Below, piece by piece: positions 24,130 through 32,237 of a stretch of 48,768 nt of DNA (position 1 is the first letter of the stretch; each line of letters starts with the position of its first letter). Location: NCBI GenBank assembly GCA_903851465.1, contig CAINOI010000032.1:1-48768 (forward strand), written 5' to 3'. The notes below the pieces were generated by a model, which did no database searches, was not told the origin of the DNA, and saw nothing but the letters and a program-made list of their open reading frames with translations. The position numbers and the translations under genes are program-made. The DNA comes from an uncultured Bacteroidota bacterium (lineage in GTDB: Bacteria; Bacteroidota; Bacteroidia; Chitinophagales; Chitinophagaceae).

Positions 24130-25227
24130 CTACAAATTTACTTGCTTTAGTGTTGCTTCCAATGCTTCTTTCGTAAAGCTTTTAAAAGGGATAGGTTGGT
24201 AATTGAAATTGGCTGCTTCTTTTAAGGCTGTTTCAAGATGAAATTCAGTTTGATGATATGCAATCGCCCAACCTTTTTCTTGCCATCTTTTGGCTAAGTA
24301 AATTTGTTCTGTTTGCCCAGGTGTGGGCACTAATATCAGCGGCTTATTGAAAGGAATCAGTTCCATCAAACTTGTATAACCCCCACGACTAATAATATAC
24401 TTTGCGTTTTCAATCGCTTTGACCAAATCAGGTCCGCCTAGGTGCGGAATGATGGATCCAAATTCAGAAATAGCATGGTTATCGGGCTGACTAGCAGTGC
24501 CAGCGATGAGCTTAAAAGGCTGATGGAATTCATTGCCTTCTGTCCACAAGATTTCTTGAAATAGGCTTCTTTGGGGCTCAGGACCAGATACAATGCCTAA
24601 AAATAAATAGGCTGGTTGCACTTCGTTCGACTCTTTGCTAGCGTAGGTATGTAGCCTAGACAAACAATTCATATACCAAATAGGCACGGCTGGTTTCAAC
24701 ATCGGATTGCCTAAAATGCCAGAAAGATTTTGGTCGCCTTCCATATCGGGCACCCATACCATGTTAAAAAAAAGTTTAAACCAACTATACTGCATCCACT
24801 GCATCAACCTAGTTGACCATTTAAAAGGCGTCTGCAGGTTCAGCTGATGCGTTATAAATACAGAGGGCGTTTTAAGGTGAAAAAAACCTAGTCGGTTATC
24901 AGAAATGATCAAGTCAAACTGTTGGTGCCGATTTGTTTTATGTAGCCACCAAAATTCTCTAAAGATGTTGTACAAAATACGAGGAATCTGCACAATCATT
25001 TTCAAAGTAAAGCCTGCTGCATTTTTTGAATAACGAATATGGTATCCTTTTAATCTAAGGAAAGTCAAATTGGGAAAGGCTTCCCTTAAAATAATTTCGT
25101 GGGCTCCTTCTGTCGCAATGGTTACCTGATAGCCAAGTTCAAGCAACCCTGTAATTACTGGGATACATCTTGTTGCATGACCAAGTCCCCAATCTAAGGG
25201 TGCGATGAGTACCGATTTTTGTTGCAT
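24130..25227 (-). CDS. MurG-like (GT28-type) glycosyltransferase family protein
   Basis: Predicted GT-B fold glycosyltransferase. Donor and acceptor are unknown. The 365-aa protein starts with an N-terminal Rossmann-like segment with the glycine/histidine pattern LDWGLGHATRCIPV (about 12-25), common in Bacteroidota glycosyltransferases of the UDP-GlcNAc:undecaprenyl type. The C-terminal half has IISRGGYTSLMELIPFNKPLILVPTPGQTEQ-like features: donor-binding RGGYTS and PTPGQTEQ. No membrane segment is clear. It heads the operon GT-mnmH-acyltransferase with a -7 box at 25246-25253, back-to-back with the divergent promoter at 25268. Confidence 0.8.
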   Translation of the reverse strand: MQQKSVLIAPLDWGLGHATRCIPVITGLLELGYQVTIATEGAHEIILREAFPNLTFLRLKGYHIRYSKNAAGFTLKMIVQIPRILYNIFREFWWLHKTNRHQQFDLIISDNRLGFFHLKTPSVFITHQLNLQTPFKWSTRLMQWMQYSWFKLFFNMVWVPDMEGDQNLSGILGNPMLKPAVPIWYMNCLSRLHTYASKESNEVQPAYLFLGIVSGPEPQRSLFQEILWTEGNEFHQPFKLIAGTASQPDNHAISEFGSIIPHLGGPDLVKAIENAKYIISRGGYTSLMELIPFNKPLILVPTPGQTEQIYLAKRWQEKGWAIAYHQTEFHLETALKEAANFNYQPIPFKSFTKEALEATLKQVNL

Positions 25228-25245
25228 GAATCATTAAATCTTATT

Positions 25246-25253
25246 CAAATATA
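25246..25253 (-). promoter_or_regulatory. -7 promoter box of the glycosyltransferase operon
   Basis: Minus-strand TATATTTG matches TAnnTTTG; expected start near 25242, leader about 15 nt. Confidence 0.55.
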
Positions 25254-25267
25254 CTTGTAAAAAATTG

Positions 25268-25275
25268 TAGTTTTG
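25268..25275 (+). promoter_or_regulatory. -7 promoter box of the small unknown gene
   Basis: TAGTTTTG matches TAnnTTTG and ends 6 bases before the ATG at 25281, predicting a leader of about 2 nt. Confidence 0.55.
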
Positions 25276-25280
25276 TATCC

Positions 25281-25520
25281 ATGTTAAGAAGCCATATATA
25301 TCTAGCAAATAATGATGTTTTAAAAAAGCAAAAGCAATTGCTATTATTATTGGAAATACATACCATGTTGTTTCAAATTGAACAAGTAGAACAGTTTTAT
25401 CAGAACATCGAAGTGATTGATTTAAATAAAAGAAAAATCATTCAAAAGCCACATTTAGTAAAGCGCATCTTAAAAGACAATCCCGAGAAGCCCTTTGTCT
25501 TTGCTTACCATAAAAATTAG
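25281..25520 (+). CDS. Small protein of unknown function (79 aa)
   Basis: I do not recognise this protein. It has 79 residues, is basic overall, has no signal peptide or membrane segment, and begins with a leucine-rich helical region (LKKQKQLLLLLEIHTMLFQIEQVEQF, about 14-39, cited here only as a description of amphipathic character). A C-terminal lysine-rich part follows. A good promoter box directly upstream and conserved-looking codon usage argue that it is real. The DUF5690 gene follows after 61 bp on the same strand. Function cannot be proposed. Confidence 0.6.
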   Translation: MLRSHIYLANNDVLKKQKQLLLLLEIHTMLFQIEQVEQFYQNIEVIDLNKRKIIQKPHLVKRILKDNPEKPFVFAYHKN

Positions 25521-25581
25521 TTGAATTAGCCTATCTTTAAGAGGACGATTCCAAAAATTGTTTTCATTAAAAGAATAAGGC

Positions 25582-26844
25582 ATGTCATTTATCACAAAAG
25601 AAAAATCAGTAGCGCTCTATGCTGCGTTGGTTTCCTTTGGAACTTATGTTTTCATATTTGGATTTAGAAAATCATTTACAGTTTGCACTTTTGAAGGCAT
25701 GACTTTTGGTCCTATTGCATTTAAAACTGCCATGGTGATTAGTCAAATGCTGCGGTATTTGATGGCTAAGTTTTATGGCATTAAATTCATCTCTGGACTA
25801 GAAAAAAAGAACAGGTATAAAATTATTTTTTTACTAACGGGTATTGCATGGGCAGCATGGTTATTATTTGCTATTGTGCCAGCGCCTTATAGTATCTTAT
25901 TCTTATTCATCAACGGTTTTCCGCTGGGCATGTTATGGGGTGTTGTTTTCTCTTATGTAGAAGGTAGGCGTAGTACCGATTTCATTGGCGCTGCACTCGC
26001 GGTAAGTTTTATTTTTTCTGCAGGATGGGTGAAGTCTGTAGGTGCTTGGTTGATGCTACATTTTCATATCACTGAAACTTGGGTACCCTTTTGTACAGGG
26101 CTGGTTTTTGCATTGCCATTGGTATTATGCGTATGGGGATTAGAGCAAGTTCCAGCGCCATCAAAGGAAGATGAAGCGTTGAGGGCAAAAAGAATTCCAA
26201 TGACTGGAGCAGACCGAAAATTAATTTTAAAACAATATTTACCAGGGGTCATTGCTTTTATTGCCATCTATTTATTTGCCACTATTTTTAGAGATATTCG
26301 AGATAATTTTTCTGCAGACATGTGGAAGGAAATGGGCTATACAGCAAAACCTTCTACTTTTTCTGAAACAGAAATACCTATCACTATTTTAATTTTAATT
26401 TTAATTGGCGCAGTTGTGGCAGTCAAAAATAGTTTTAAAGCATTCATGATCGCGCATGTATTTATTTTAATTGGTTTTGTAGTTGCTGGGATATCTACTT
26501 ATTTTTTTACACAAAAATTATTGGATCCATTTTGGTGGATGCTCTTAGTGGGCTTAGGTTTATACCTGGTGTATATTCCGTTTAACTCTATTTATTTTGA
26601 TCGCTTAATTGCTGCTTATTCTATTAAAGGAAATGCAGGGTTCTTTATCTATTTAGCAGATTCAATTGGCTATGTAGGTAGCGTAACTGTCATGTTGGTA
26701 AAAGAAGGCATGACTTTAGAGATAGAATGGACCACCTTTTTTGCACAGAGTGTGATGATTTTATCTTTTGTAGGGCTCTTTATAACTGCGTATGCAATGT
26801 ATTATTTTGCATCAAAATCTAGGATCACGCCATTGATACAATAA
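25582..26844 (+). CDS. DUF5690 family MFS-like membrane protein
   Basis: Polytopic inner-membrane protein with about 10-12 hydrophobic segments, resembling major facilitator transporters and best matching the Bacteroidota family DUF5690. The 420-aa sequence has FGFRKSFTV near residue 26 and a cytoplasmic-looking charged loop (about 190-215) in the middle, as in MFS proteins. A second loop with an [13 protein letters not shown] segment follows. No substrate is known. Its last 13 codons overlap, tail to tail, the end of msrB, including the codon for the MsrB catalytic cysteine. It is preceded by the small gene at 25281. Confidence 0.8.
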   Translation: MSFITKEKSVALYAALVSFGTYVFIFGFRKSFTVCTFEGMTFGPIAFKTAMVISQMLRYLMAKFYGIKFISGLEKKNRYKIIFLLTGIAWAAWLLFAIVPAPYSILFLFINGFPLGMLWGVVFSYVEGRRSTDFIGAALAVSFIFSAGWVKSVGAWLMLHFHITETWVPFCTGLVFALPLVLCVWGLEQVPAPSKEDEALRAKRIPMTGADRKLILKQYLPGVIAFIAIYLFATIFRDIRDNFSADMWKEMGYTAKPSTFSETEIPITILILILIGAVVAVKNSFKAFMIAHVFILIGFVVAGISTYFFTQKLLDPFWWMLLVGLGLYLVYIPFNSIYFDRLIAAYSIKGNAGFFIYLADSIGYVGSVTVMLVKEGMTLEIEWTTFFAQSVMILSFVGLFITAYAMYYFASKSRITPLIQ

Positions 26845-27320
26845 CGCAATCCTGTTGGAGGCGGACCGTCTTCAAACACATGACCTAAATGTGCTTTGCA
26901 TTTACCGCATTGCACTTCGGTTCTTTTCATTCCATGGGTATTATCGGCCGTATAAATAATGGATTGCTTTGCAACAGGCTCATAAAAACTAGGCCAGCCA
27001 CAACCACTATCAAATTTGGTATCGCTTTTAAACAGTGGATTGCCACATGCTTTACAATGATAAGTCCCAATAGCTTTAGAGGTTTCAAATGCACTCGTAA
27101 AAGGTCTTTCGGTGCCCTTTTCCCTTGCAACAGCATAGACCTCAGGACTTAAGATCTGTTTCCAAACGCTATCCGGCACAATAACGGCTTCCTTACTCGT
27201 TTTAGAATAATAGGTATTTTCTTTTGTAGGCATGGTATTCGATTTATTGGATTGTTTGATAGTGGCCTGGCCGCAAGCGGTTTGGCTGATCAAAAGGCAA
27301 AAACAAAGTAATTTGTACAT
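26802..27320 (-). CDS. msrB: Peptide-methionine (R)-S-oxide reductase, exported lipoprotein form
   Basis: Reduces the R isomer of methionine sulfoxide in oxidised proteins. The 172-aa protein starts with a lipoprotein-type signal (SQTAC, probable lipidated C16), placing it in the periplasm or on a membrane. The MsrB domain (about 48-170) keeps both zinc CxxC pairs (C89/C92 and C138/C141), SGCGWPSF (105-112) and the catalytic C161 in RYCIN. The residue after N is G where most family members have S. No MsrA domain is attached. The end of the gene overlaps the convergent DUF5690 gene by 43 bp. Confidence 0.94.
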   Translation of the reverse strand: MYKLLCFCLLISQTACGQATIKQSNKSNTMPTKENTYYSKTSKEAVIVPDSVWKQILSPEVYAVAREKGTERPFTSAFETSKAIGTYHCKACGNPLFKSDTKFDSGCGWPSFYEPVAKQSIIYTADNTHGMKRTEVQCGKCKAHLGHVFEDGPPPTGLRYCINGVILDFDAK

Positions 27321-27413
27321 AGTATGGATTTCTGTATAAAAATACTAACAAGTATTCAGTTAATTTGTTGCCTAATTTATAAACTAAGGTTAAAAAAATT
27401 TACTCGAGTTTGT

Positions 27414-27421
27414 TATCTTTG
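27414..27421 (+). promoter_or_regulatory. -7 promoter box of adk
   Basis: TATCTTTG matches TAnnTTTG; expected start near 27425, leader about 17 nt. Confidence 0.6.
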
Positions 27422-27441
27422 TACCCTATCAACACAATCCC

Positions 27442-28020
27442 ATGTTCAATTTAATCTTATTTGGTCCTCCAGGAAGCGGTAAAGGCACACAAAGTGAAAA
27501 TATCATCGCTGCCTATGGCTTACAGCATTTGTCTACAGGTAATTTATTACGTAGCGAGATTGCAGGTCAAACCACATTGGGATTAGAAGCCAAGAGAATG
27601 ATGGACCAAGGACAATTGGTGCCAGACGAGGTGGTGATAGGCATGGTAGATAATTTTATGAATGCGCATCCCGAAGCAAAAGGATTTTTGTTTGACGGTT
27701 TTCCTAGAACAACCGCGCAATGTATTGCTCTAGATGCTTTGTTGAAAAATAAATCAAACGAAATTAACGTCGTACTTGCATTGGAAGTAAGTGAAGAGGA
27801 GTTGGTGAAAAGATTATTAGGAAGAGGCTTGACATCTGGCAGATCGGATGATACCAACGAAAGCATCATCCGCGCTAGAATCCAAGAATACAATGACAAG
27901 ACCACCGCTGTGGCAACTTACTACGCACAATTTAATAAAGTGGTTTCTGTGAAAGGCGAGGGTACGGTAGAGTCTATCTATGCAGATTTAAAAGCAGAGA
28001 TTGAAACAAGAATCAATTAG
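27442..28020 (+). CDS. adk: Adenylate kinase
   Basis: Interconverts ATP plus AMP and two ADP. The 192-aa protein has the P-loop GPPGSGKGT (8-16), the AMP-binding HLSTGNLLRSEI, the signature FDGFPRTTAQ (about 74-83) and GRGLTSGRSDD in the short lid. The lid lacks the long zinc-binding insertion, so this is the short-type enzyme. The gene stands alone, with its own -7 box and a bidirectional terminator shared with fabG. Identification is firm. Confidence 0.96.
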   Translation: MFNLILFGPPGSGKGTQSENIIAAYGLQHLSTGNLLRSEIAGQTTLGLEAKRMMDQGQLVPDEVVIGMVDNFMNAHPEAKGFLFDGFPRTTAQCIALDALLKNKSNEINVVLALEVSEEELVKRLLGRGLTSGRSDDTNESIIRARIQEYNDKTTAVATYYAQFNKVVSVKGEGTVESIYADLKAEIETRIN

Positions 28021-28036
28021 TTTAAACTTAGTTTAT

Positions 28037-28069
28037 AAAAAAAGGATCAACCATTGTTGATCCTTTTTT
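28037..28069. terminator. Bidirectional terminator between adk and fabG
   Basis: A 12-bp perfect stem AAAAGGATCAAC/GTTGATCCTTTT with a CATT loop has a T-run at its right side (28064-28069) and an A-run at its left side. It can therefore stop transcription from both convergent genes. Confidence 0.9.
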
Positions 28070-28086
28070 GTTTCAAATATTTTTTT

Positions 28087-28842
28087 TTAGATGTTCAATC
28101 CGCCGCAGGCGCTAATCACTTGACCAGTTATATAACTGCTCATATCACTTGCTAAAAATAAAGTGGTGTTGGCAATTTCGTCTGCCTTGCCAAAACGACC
28201 CAAAGGAATCTTATCTAAAAATGCTTTTCCAGCTTCGCCTTCATTTAAATAATGTGTCATGTCGGTTTCAATAAATCCTGGTGCAATGGCATTACAACGA
28301 ATATTTCGACTACCAACTTCTGCTGCTATCGATTTGGTAAATCCAATGATACCCGCTTTGCTAGCTGCATAACTGCTTTGGCCTGCATTGCCTCTAATGC
28401 CAATAATAGAACTCATATTGATAATGCTACCACTGCGTGCTTTCATCATTGGACGAATCACTTGCTTGGTCATATTAAAGACGCTCTTTAAATTCGTTTC
28501 CATCACATCGTCCCATTGTTCTGCTGTCATACGCAATAACAAATTGTCTTTAGAGATACCTGCATTGTTGACACAAATATCTACCGTACCAAATGTAGTT
28601 ACTACATCATTTACAAATGTTTCACATGCTGCAAAATCACCTGCATTGGCTTGGTATGCTTTTGCTTTAACACCTAATTTTTCTATTTCAGCAACTAGTT
28701 GGTTCGCCTTGTCAGCACTACTATCACTCACATAAGTGAATGCGATATGCGCACCTTGCTCTGCCAATTTTAAAGCGATCGCTGCACCAATACCTCTTGC
28801 TGCACCTGTTACTATGGCTACTTTTCCTGCTAATAATTTCAT
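28087..28842 (-). CDS. fabG: 3-oxoacyl-[acyl-carrier-protein] reductase
   Basis: NADPH-dependent reduction of 3-oxoacyl-ACP in fatty acid elongation. The 251-aa SDR protein has the cofactor motif TGAARGIG (12-19), NNAG (92-95) and the catalytic set S144/S145, Y158 and K162 (YAASK). It also has the FabG-typical NLKSVFNMTK and the final GQVISACGGLNI, close to the family end. The gene is alone, not in a fab cluster. Other SDR substrates cannot be fully excluded, but length and motifs favour FabG. The -7 box at 28898-28905 gives a leader of about 52 nt. Confidence 0.92.
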   Translation of the reverse strand: MKLLAGKVAIVTGAARGIGAAIALKLAEQGAHIAFTYVSDSSADKANQLVAEIEKLGVKAKAYQANAGDFAACETFVNDVVTTFGTVDICVNNAGISKDNLLLRMTAEQWDDVMETNLKSVFNMTKQVIRPMMKARSGSIINMSSIIGIRGNAGQSSYAASKAGIIGFTKSIAAEVGSRNIRCNAIAPGFIETDMTHYLNEGEAGKAFLDKIPLGRFGKADEIANTTLFLASDMSSYITGQVISACGGLNI

Positions 28843-28897
28843 TACTTTTTATTTTTATTAAACCAATAAGTATGCATTCATATAATACTAATATGCA

Positions 28898-28905
28898 CAA
28901 ATATA
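28898..28905 (-). promoter_or_regulatory. -7 promoter box of fabG
   Basis: Minus-strand TATATTTG matches TAnnTTTG, about 52 nt ahead of the ATG. It sits in the short space before the GH3 stop codon, so fabG is not simply read from the lptB-GH3 unit. Confidence 0.5.
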
Positions 28906-28920
28906 ATAGGATTATCCTTT

Positions 28921-30438
28921 TTATGAACCTTCCTGATGAATCAATTTCAATTCCTCTAAAAATTTACGCTCATTGGAAAGTCTAGGTATTTTATGTTGTC
29001 CACCTAATTTGCCTTTTCTTTTTAACCATTCATGAAAGCAATCTTTCTTGACTGCAGTAATGTGTGGCAATCCTAGTGCAATATCTTTATACCTTTTAGC
29101 CTCATAGTCACTATTCACCGATTGTAAATTTTTATCTAGCTCAACCGTAAAGGCATGCATATCTGTTGGAGGATTTTCAAACTCAATCATCCACTCGTGC
29201 GCGCCAGCGCCGTTTTCCGACATATAGATAGGTGCTGCAGTATACTCTTTCATCACCACATTTAAAGTTGCACAGGTTACACTAATCGCCTTATCACTAT
29301 TGTCTGCAATCAATTCTTCTCCAAAAGCATTGATATATTGTTTTAATCTTCCACTCACTTTAATTCTAAAAGGGTTGAGTGTCACAAATTGAATGGTGTC
29401 CCCTACAAGATATCGCCAGAGTCCGCCATTGGTGCTAATGACAATTGCATAATTTTTTCCTAATTCAACTTTGTCTAATCCAATGGTCACTGGATTTTCT
29501 TTCCCATAGTCTTCTACCGGCATGAATTCATAAAAAATGCCATGGTCTAAAAAGAGTAACATACCTTCTTCATTCAAACGATCTTGTGCAGCAAAAAATC
29601 CTTCACTCGCATTGTAGATCTCTAGATAATTACAATCTCCACCAATGATTTTTTTGAATTCTGATTGATAGGGTGTAAACGAAACACCACCATGTATGTA
29701 CAATTCAAAATCAGGCCAAACTTCTTTAATCGTTTTTTTGCCAGTGATTGCTAAAATTCTTTTTAACAAGACCAAGGTCCAAGTAGGCACTCCGGCAATA
29801 GAGGTCACAGGTTCTTGGATGGTACTTTGTGCAAGCATTTCGATTTTAGATTCCCACTCGTCCATCAATGCAATGGATAGTTCAGGCACCCTCACTAAGC
29901 CAGACCAGATAGGTGCGTTCTGCAATAAGACGGCACTTAGGTCACCATATTGAATGTCTTCTTTTATTGGATGCACTTGATGGCTTCCTCCAATGACAAG
30001 CATCTTGCCCGTTAAAAGATCACTGTTTGGAAAGCCGTTATAGTAAATGCTAAGTACATCTTTTGAACCCTGAAAATGGTTGTCTTCGATACTTTCTTTA
30101 CTCAGCGGAATAAACTTACTCTTGTCGCTTGTGGTGCCGCTACTTTTTGCGAACCATTCGATTGGGGTGTTCCATAACACATCGGCCTCGCCCTGCATGA
30201 CCTCGTCTATATATGGCTTTAGGTCTTCGTACGCTTGAATTGGAACAACTTCTTTGAACTTTCTAATATTGAAAACGCTACTAAACTGGTACTTTCTTCC
30301 TATCTGTGTATATTGACCATGGGTGATGAGGTCCTGCAATACTTCACGTTGCGCTGCTACCGGATCTTTTACCCAATGCTCGATCCGCCAATAGCGCAAT
30401 CTTGCCAATCTTGATAATGCTGGGCTAAAAATCTTCAT
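28921..30438 (-). CDS. GH3 auxin-responsive promoter family protein, copy 2
   Basis: Second GH3 protein (505 aa), a distant paralogue of the one at 8014-9543. It has the same nucleotide-binding motifs: SSGTT (99-103), YNASEG (275-280) and YLVGD (343-347). It also has the same C-terminal block KGKLGGQHKIPR, and both share a HGGVSF..PY segment near residue 250. Expected chemistry is ATP-dependent adenylation of a carboxylate and possible amide formation. Acyl and amine substrates are unknown. It starts 3 bp after lptB, so it is probably co-transcribed with the lipopolysaccharide export ATPase. An envelope lipid role is an inference from context only. Confidence 0.9.
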   Translation of the reverse strand: MKIFSPALSRLARLRYWRIEHWVKDPVAAQREVLQDLITHGQYTQIGRKYQFSSVFNIRKFKEVVPIQAYEDLKPYIDEVMQGEADVLWNTPIEWFAKSSGTTSDKSKFIPLSKESIEDNHFQGSKDVLSIYYNGFPNSDLLTGKMLVIGGSHQVHPIKEDIQYGDLSAVLLQNAPIWSGLVRVPELSIALMDEWESKIEMLAQSTIQEPVTSIAGVPTWTLVLLKRILAITGKKTIKEVWPDFELYIHGGVSFTPYQSEFKKIIGGDCNYLEIYNASEGFFAAQDRLNEEGMLLFLDHGIFYEFMPVEDYGKENPVTIGLDKVELGKNYAIVISTNGGLWRYLVGDTIQFVTLNPFRIKVSGRLKQYINAFGEELIADNSDKAISVTCATLNVVMKEYTAAPIYMSENGAGAHEWMIEFENPPTDMHAFTVELDKNLQSVNSDYEAKRYKDIALGLPHITAVKKDCFHEWLKRKGKLGGQHKIPRLSNERKFLEELKLIHQEGS

Positions 30439-30441
30439 AGG

Positions 30442-31203
30442 CTATTTTTGTCCCATTTCGATAATCCAATCCTTGCGCTTTAGCTCAAAGTTGGTACCAA
30501 GGTATAATCGTCTTACATGTTCATCCTCTGCTAATTCTTCGGCAGTTCCGTGCTTAAATATTTTCCCCTCAATCAATAGATAGGCGCGATCACAAATGGA
30601 CAAAGTTTCATTCACATTGTGATCGGTAATTAAAATACCAATGTCTTTTAATTTTAATCTAGCTACAACAGACTGTATATCTTCTACTGCGATAGGATCC
30701 ACGCCAGCAAAGGGTTCATCCAATAAAATAAATTTAGGATCTACCGCTAATGCTCTTGCAATCTCTGTTCTTCTTCTTTCTCCACCACTTAAACTATCAC
30801 CGTTATTATTTCTTACTTTTTGTAAATTAAATTCGTCTAAAAGGGTTTCCATTTTATGCAAACGCTCGCCCTTCGTCAATTTTGTCATTTCTAAAATGGC
30901 CATGATATTATCTGCTACAGATAACTTTCTAAACACACTTGCTTCTTGTGGCAAATAACCAAGCCCCATTTGAGCGCGCTTATACATGGGTAGATGCGTG
31001 ATATCCTCTTCATTTAAAAACACACGGCCCTGGTCTGGAGCAATCAAGCCAACGACCATATAAAAAGTGGTTGTTTTGCCGGCACCGTTGGGCCCTAATA
31101 ACCCAACAATTTCTCCTTGCTTCACAGATACACTTACCTCGTCCACCACCTTACGGCCTTTGTACTGTTTAATCAGCTTATCGGTATGTATCGTTAATAT
31201 CAC
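30442..31203 (-). CDS. lptB: Lipopolysaccharide export ABC transporter ATPase LptB
   Basis: Cytoplasmic ATPase of LptB2FG, which extracts LPS from the inner membrane and pushes it onto LptC/LptA. The 253-aa protein has Walker [10 protein letters not shown] (37-45), the Q-loop [14 protein letters not shown] (82-95, highly typical for LptB), the signature LSGGERRR (138-145), Walker [13 protein letters not shown] and the switch His in ITDHNV. It starts at GTG (31203). A perfect -7 box at 31219-31226 lies 12 nt further upstream, in terms of leader. lptC, lptA and lptFG are not in this window. The second GH3 gene follows. Confidence 0.95.
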   Translation of the reverse strand: MILTIHTDKLIKQYKGRKVVDEVSVSVKQGEIVGLLGPNGAGKTTTFYMVVGLIAPDQGRVFLNEEDITHLPMYKRAQMGLGYLPQEASVFRKLSVADNIMAILEMTKLTKGERLHKMETLLDEFNLQKVRNNNGDSLSGGERRRTEIARALAVDPKFILLDEPFAGVDPIAVEDIQSVVARLKLKDIGILITDHNVNETLSICDRAYLLIEGKIFKHGTAEELAEDEHVRRLYLGTNFELKRKDWIIEMGQK

Positions 31204-31218
31204 GTTGAATGTTTAATA

Positions 31219-31226
31219 CAAAAATA
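31219..31226 (-). promoter_or_regulatory. -7 promoter box of lptB-GH3
   Basis: Minus-strand TATTTTTG matches TAnnTTTG; expected start near 31215, about 12 nt before the GTG start. Confidence 0.55.
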
Positions 31227-31268
31227 AGGGTAAAAAAGCCTATTTGAACCTAGTCAAATAATATTAAC

Positions 31269-31276
31269 TATTTTTG
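31269..31276 (+). promoter_or_regulatory. -7 promoter box of metF
   Basis: TATTTTTG matches TAnnTTTG. The expected start near 31280 leaves only about 3 nt before the ATG at 31283. This excludes the upstream TTG at 31274, which lies inside the box. Confidence 0.6.
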
Positions 31277-31282
31277 CTGTCT

Positions 31283-32236
31283 ATGCACGTAACAGCACAT
31301 TTAGCAAAAGCAAAAGACACTTTGGTCTCCTTTGAGATCCTGCCACCGTTAAAGGGTAAAACAATTACCTCTATCTATGACCATTTAGATCCCTTAATGG
31401 AGTTTAAGCCTTCATGGATCAATGTGACTTACCATAGAAGTGAAACCATGTTTAAGAAAAAAACAGACGGCACTTTTGAAAAAGTAGATGTGCGCAAGCG
31501 ACCAGGTACAGTGGGTATTTGTGCTGCGATTATGAACCATTACAATATCGACGCAGTGCCGCACATTATTTGTGGTGGTTTTACCAAGCGTGAAACAGAA
31601 GATGCCTTGATTGATTTGCAATTTTTAGGCATTGACAATGCTTTAATTTTAAGAGGAGATGCTGCTAAGAACGAGTCTAGCTTTGAGCCAGAGCCAGGTG
31701 GAAATAAATATGCGATTGATTTATTAAAGCAGGTAGGACAATTGAACCAGGGTATTTATTTAGACGAAGATATTTTAAATGGCGGCAAGACGGATTTTTG
31801 TATGGGTGTGGCCGGCTATCCAGAAAAACATTTTGAATCTCCCAATTTTGAAATCGATTTAATTAAAACTAAAGAGAAGGTGGATGCAGGTGCAGACTAT
31901 ATCATGACCCAAATGTTTTTCAATAACCAAAAGTTTTTGGAGTATGTGCAAGCCTGTCGCGATATGGGTATTATGGTGCCAATCATTCCAGGATTGAAGC
32001 CTATTACGAATAAAAAACAATTGACCATTTTACCAAGAATATTCCATGTAGATATCCCAACAGATTTGTCTAACGCCATCAACAAATGCAAGACAGACGC
32101 GGAGTGTGAGCAAGTGGGCACAGAGTGGTTGATCCAGCAAAGCAAAGAATTAAAAGCAGCAGGTGTACCTGTGTTACACTACTATACTTTAGGAAAACCT
32201 AAAGTGATAAGAGACGTTGTTTCGGCTGTGTTTTAA
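31283..32236 (+). CDS. metF: Methylenetetrahydrofolate reductase
   Basis: FAD-dependent reduction of 5,10-methylene-THF to 5-methyl-THF, supplying methyl groups for methionine synthesis. The 317-aa protein has a single TIM-barrel domain without the eukaryotic regulatory part. Seen motifs are SFEILPP near residue 16-22 with the catalytic Glu, the WINVTYHRSE segment, ILRGDAA (about 130-136), and ADYIMTQMFF with PIIPGLKPI in the second half. The ATG at 31283 fits the promoter box position. The gene is monocistronic and ends 1 bp from the convergent TlpA-like gene. No S-adenosylmethionine riboswitch is possible with such a short leader. Confidence 0.95.
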   Translation: MHVTAHLAKAKDTLVSFEILPPLKGKTITSIYDHLDPLMEFKPSWINVTYHRSETMFKKKTDGTFEKVDVRKRPGTVGICAAIMNHYNIDAVPHIICGGFTKRETEDALIDLQFLGIDNALILRGDAAKNESSFEPEPGGNKYAIDLLKQVGQLNQGIYLDEDILNGGKTDFCMGVAGYPEKHFESPNFEIDLIKTKEKVDAGADYIMTQMFFNNQKFLEYVQACRDMGIMVPIIPGLKPITNKKQLTILPRIFHVDIPTDLSNAINKCKTDAECEQVGTEWLIQQSKELKAAGVPVLHYYTLGKPKVIRDVVSAVF

Positions 32237-32237
32237 C

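Noticed and set aside
31203..31283. S-adenosylmethionine riboswitch in front of metF
   Set aside because: The promoter box is only 7 bases before the ATG, leaving no room for a structured leader.
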